A DNA stretch of 7,667 nucleotides, taken from the NCBI GenBank assembly GCA_016872875.1, contig VGYW01000399.1, positions 1 to 7,667 of the forward strand, given 5' to 3'. Of this stretch, positions 5,776-7,667 are shown in pieces. The notes below the pieces were generated by a model. The model was not told the origin of the DNA. It did not search any database and saw only the letters and a list, made by a program, of their open reading frames with translations. The stretch's first letter is position 1. Every line of letters starts with the position of its first letter. This DNA comes from Planctomycetota bacterium. Lineage in GTDB: Bacteria > Planctomycetota > PUPC01 > DSUN01. Both the position numbers and the translations under genes were made by a program.

Positions 5776-5804
5776 ATCGTACCCGCAACCCTCAACAGGA
5801 TCAA
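5776..5804 (-). promoter_or_regulatory. Weak candidate promoter of the sigma factor gene
   Basis: On the minus strand TTGATC (5804-5799) and TACGAT (5781-5776) are 17 nt apart, each matching four of six consensus bases. It would give a leader of roughly 65 nt before the ATG at 5703. Other combinations, such as TTGCCA further downstream, are possible. If the ECF factor controls its own gene, a different motif may be used. Confidence 0.35.
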
Positions 5805-5832
5805 GGCGAGGCCGCCTTCCTTCCTCAATCGG

Positions 5833-5920
5833 CCTCGTCCTCGTCCTTCGTCCCTCGTCCTCGATCCTCCTATCCTGGGGGAGGAGAAGAGTCGAGGACG
5901 AGGACGACGACGAGGACGAT
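5833..5920. repeat. Second GTC/GAC-rich triplet inverted repeat
   Basis: A perfect 12-bp core, CCTCGTCCTCGA (5853-5864) with TCGAGGACGAGG (5892-5903), is extended inward by TCCTCC/GGAGGA (5865-5870 with 5880-5885) and outward by imperfect pairing of 5833-5852 with 5904-5920. It resembles the element at 1780-1878 in triplet content, arm length and intergenic position. It ends 9 nt before the -35 box of the kinase promoter. Confidence 0.75.
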
Positions 5921-5929
5921 TGGGGTTGC

Positions 5930-5958
5930 TTGACACCCCGCACGATAGGCCATAGAAT
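5930..5958 (+). promoter_or_regulatory. Sigma-70-type promoter of the kinase gene
   Basis: A consensus TTGACA (5930-5935) and TAGAAT (5953-5958) are separated by exactly 17 nt. The predicted transcription start, near 5965, gives a leader of about 44 nt. It is the best promoter in the window and very similar to the one at 4198-4226. Confidence 0.8.
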
Positions 5959-6008
5959 GCGTGGGAGTGCCGCAGGGATGGGAGCCTGCGGCGGGCCGAG
6001 GATGCCCC

Positions 6009-7667
6009 ATGGCCGAGCCGACCGCGCCAACCCAATCCGCCAACGCCAGGCCGCCAGCCAGGGAGTGGCCCAGGTGCGTGGGCGACTTCGAGCTCCTCGA
6101 GCGCATCGGCCAGGGGGCGATGGGCACGGTGTTCAAGGCACGCCAGCGCGCGATGGACCGCACTGTGGCGGTGAAGGTGCTCCTGCCGCACCTGGCGAGC
6201 GACGCGGCCTACGTGGAGCGCTTCTTCCGCGAGGCGCGCGCCGCGGCTCGCCTCAACCACCCGAACATCGTCCTCGCAATCACGGTGGGGGAGGACCAGG
6301 GCTACTATTACTTCGCAATGGAGTACGTGGAGGGGCACACGGTGGGCCTGCTGCTGAAGGCCGGCCCGCTCGAGGAGCGCCGCGCCCTCGAGATCGCGCT
6401 CCAGGTCGCCCGCGCGCTCGACCACGCATGGTCGCAGGAGCGCATCGTCCACCGCGACATCAAGCCGGGCAACATCCTGATCACGCCTGAGGGGGCGGCG
6501 AAGCTGGCCGACCTGGGCCTTGCCCACGAGGCGGTGCTCGCGGACGAGGGGGCGCTGGAGGCCGACGGCAAGATCGTGGGCACGCCCTTCTACATCGCGC
6601 CCGAGCAGATACAGCGGAGGCCCGACCTGGACGTGCGGTGCGACCTCTACGCCCTCGGCGCCTCGCTCTTCCACATGGTCACAGGCCGCCCGCCCTTCGA
6701 GGGGCGCAACACCAAGGCCGTCCTCGCAAAACAACTCCACGAGGAGCCGCCAGACCCGCGCGAGCTGCGGCCCGACCTCAGCGACGACGCGGCGCACATC
6801 ATCGGCAAGCTCCTGGCGAAGGAGCGCGAGGACCGCTACCCCGACGCCAAGGCGCTCGCGGCCGACATCGAGAAGGCCCTTCGCGGCGGACGCCTGGCGC
6901 CACGAAGGGCGCCAGCCGTCAGAGTCCGTCGCACCGCCGCCAGGGACTCCAGCCTCTCAGCGAACCTCGTGTTCGCCCTGCTCCTGGTCATCTTCCTCAT
7001 CGTGCTCGTCCTCGTCGGGCTTCGGCAGCTCTCCCGTGAGAGCGGGGCTGGCCGTAAGGACGGGCCGAGCGAGGGCGCGAAGAGCGTCGAACGCCCCGAC
7101 CCACACCTGGCAGCAGCGGAGAAGGCGTGGACAGAGGCCGAGGCCTACGCCGCCGCAAACCCAGCCGACCCACTGGGCGCAATCGCGCGCCTGCGGGACG
7201 TCGAGCGGAGCTTCCGCGACACCCCGTGGCGCGCGCGGGCCGCCGTGCTCCGCGTCCGACTCGAAGGCGAGCTCGACCGAAAGAACAGGGAGGCCCTCCA
7301 GGCCATCGTGCGGCAAGCGGAGGCCCTGGTGAAGGAGGGCCGCCACGCGGACGCTCTGGCGCTCTTCGAGAAGCCGGCGCCGGGGCTTACGGCTGAGGGT
7401 TGGCCCGCGCGCCTCGCCGCCGCGCGGGCAGCAGTCGAGCGCGACGCGCGCGCCGCCTTCGCCGCCGCGCTCGCACGCGGCGACGCCTTGGCGGCCAAAG
7501 GCGACCCTGACGGGGCGCTCAAGGCATACGAGGCCGCCGGGGCCGCCGTCCCGGACGCCTGGCGCGCCGAGGCCGAGCCGCGCATCGCCGAGGCGCGCCG
7601 ACAGCAGAAGGAGGCCCTCGATCGGGCCGCGGCCGAGAGGGACGCCGCCCAGGTCCGCACCCTGGCC
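6009..7667 (+). CDS. Membrane Ser/Thr protein kinase (3' end outside the window)
   Basis: The frame is open for 553 codons from ATG 6009 (GAGGA at 5998-6002, 6 nt upstream) to the window edge, so the protein is truncated here. Residues about 27-294 are a Hanks-type kinase domain with all key residues: glycine loop G34-Q-G-A-M-G39, VAVK56, helix-C E75, HRD148-150 continuing as DIKPGN (150-155), metal-binding D168 in DLG instead of DFG, GTPFYIAPE (191-199) and DLYALG (212-217). It should phosphorylate Ser/Thr on cytoplasmic targets. A basic linker leads to one transmembrane helix (about 319-338). The extracytoplasmic part (339 onward) is Ala-rich and helical with TPR-like stretches (EGRHADALALFE 443-454; GDPDGALKAYEAA 498-510), a likely sensor or protein-binding module. 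It is divergent from the ECF sigma gene, which suggests a shared signalling function; the sigma factor or its partner could be a substrate, but nothing here proves it. Confidence 0.93.
   Translation, partial: MAEPTAPTQSANARPPAREWPRCVGDFELLERIGQGAMGTVFKARQRAMDRTVAVKVLLPHLASDAAYVERFFREARAAARLNHPNIVLAITVGEDQGYYYFAMEYVEGHTVGLLLKAGPLEERRALEIALQVARALDHAWSQERIVHRDIKPGNILITPEGAAKLADLGLAHEAVLADEGALEADGKIVGTPFYIAPEQIQRRPDLDVRCDLYALGASLFHMVTGRPPFEGRNTKAVLAKQLHEEPPDPRELRPDLSDDAAHIIGKLLAKEREDRYPDAKALAADIEKALRGGRLAPRRAPAVRVRRTAARDSSLSANLVFALLLVIFLIVLVLVGLRQLSRESGAGRKDGPSEGAKSVERPDPHLAAAEKAWTEAEAYAAANPADPLGAIARLRDVERSFRDTPWRARAAVLRVRLEGELDRKNREALQAIVRQAEALVKEGRHADALALFEKPAPGLTAEGWPARLAAARAAVERDARAAFAAALARGDALAAKGDPDGALKAYEAAGAAVPDAWRAEAEPRIAEARRQQKEALDRAAAERDAAQVRTLA

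Larger units (their letters stand above)
5704..6008. other. Divergent intergenic region between sigma factor and kinase genes
   Basis: This 305-nt gap carries no credible gene. It contains, left to right, the sigma gene leader, a weak minus-strand promoter, a small hairpin (CGAGGCCG 5807-5814 with CGGCCTCG 5830-5837), the second triplet hairpin and the strong plus-strand kinase promoter. Reading frames through it give only low-complexity Ser or Asp/Glu runs. Confidence 0.75.

Noticed and set aside
1780..5920. The triplet and heptamer repeats as a CRISPR array
   Set aside because: There are no repeat-spacer units of constant length and no cas genes. The repeats are inverted triplets or a short tandem run.
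5704..6030. An N-terminal extension of the sigma factor with a run of nine Ser
   Set aside because: It reads through the triplet hairpin and across the kinase promoter. ECF factors are normally about 170-200 residues, which the ATG at 5703 already gives.
5700..6797. A 365-codon minus-strand frame opposite the kinase
   Set aside because: It is antisense to a kinase domain with every conserved motif in order. The kinase is certain, so this frame is a shadow.

Overview
The window looks like a chromosomal fragment from a high-GC, uncultured bacterium, most likely a planctomycete or a close relative. Three things suggest this: an ECF sigma factor beside a membrane Ser/Thr kinase, a secreted protein opening with the 'LRLKDGSVIEGRI' module and TPR helices common in planctomycetes, and a partner gene of DUF5667 type. 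This is a judgement from protein style and base composition; no search was run.

Layout. Bases 1-130 hold a 12-bp-stem hairpin and a TATAAT box in front of a small zinc-ribbon protein (131-754, +). This gene converges on a block of four minus-strand genes. In transcription order the block is: ECF sigma factor (5703-5179), a single-span membrane protein resembling an anti-sigma factor (5048-4260), a 760-residue exported TPR/alpha-beta-hydrolase-like protein (4175-1893), and a 311-residue putative secreted protein of unknown function (1751-816). Divergent from the sigma gene is a Ser/Thr protein kinase gene (6009 to the window end, +), open for 553 codons and cut by the edge.

Regulation. The kinase and the TPR/hydrolase gene each have a near-consensus sigma-70-type promoter, TTGAC(A/T)-17 nt-TAGAAT, and share the bases GCG just after the -10 box. 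A weaker promoter precedes the sigma gene. Several starts are GTG codons fixed by good Shine-Dalgarno sequences. Sigma factor, putative anti-sigma factor and kinase probably form one signalling module at the membrane. The TPR/hydrolase and the last secreted protein are candidate outputs or simply neighbours.

The gaps between genes are unusually structured: a three-hairpin cloverleaf nested in a perfect 19-bp inverted repeat between the sigma gene and its partner, two long GTC/GAC triplet hairpins, a heptamer tandem repeat running into a stop codon, and a 16-bp palindrome over another stop. The most notable protein features are a mirror-image cysteine pattern (CxCx3C ... Cx3CxC) in the extracytoplasmic part of the anti-sigma-like protein and a glycine in place of the nucleophilic serine of the hydrolase-like domain.
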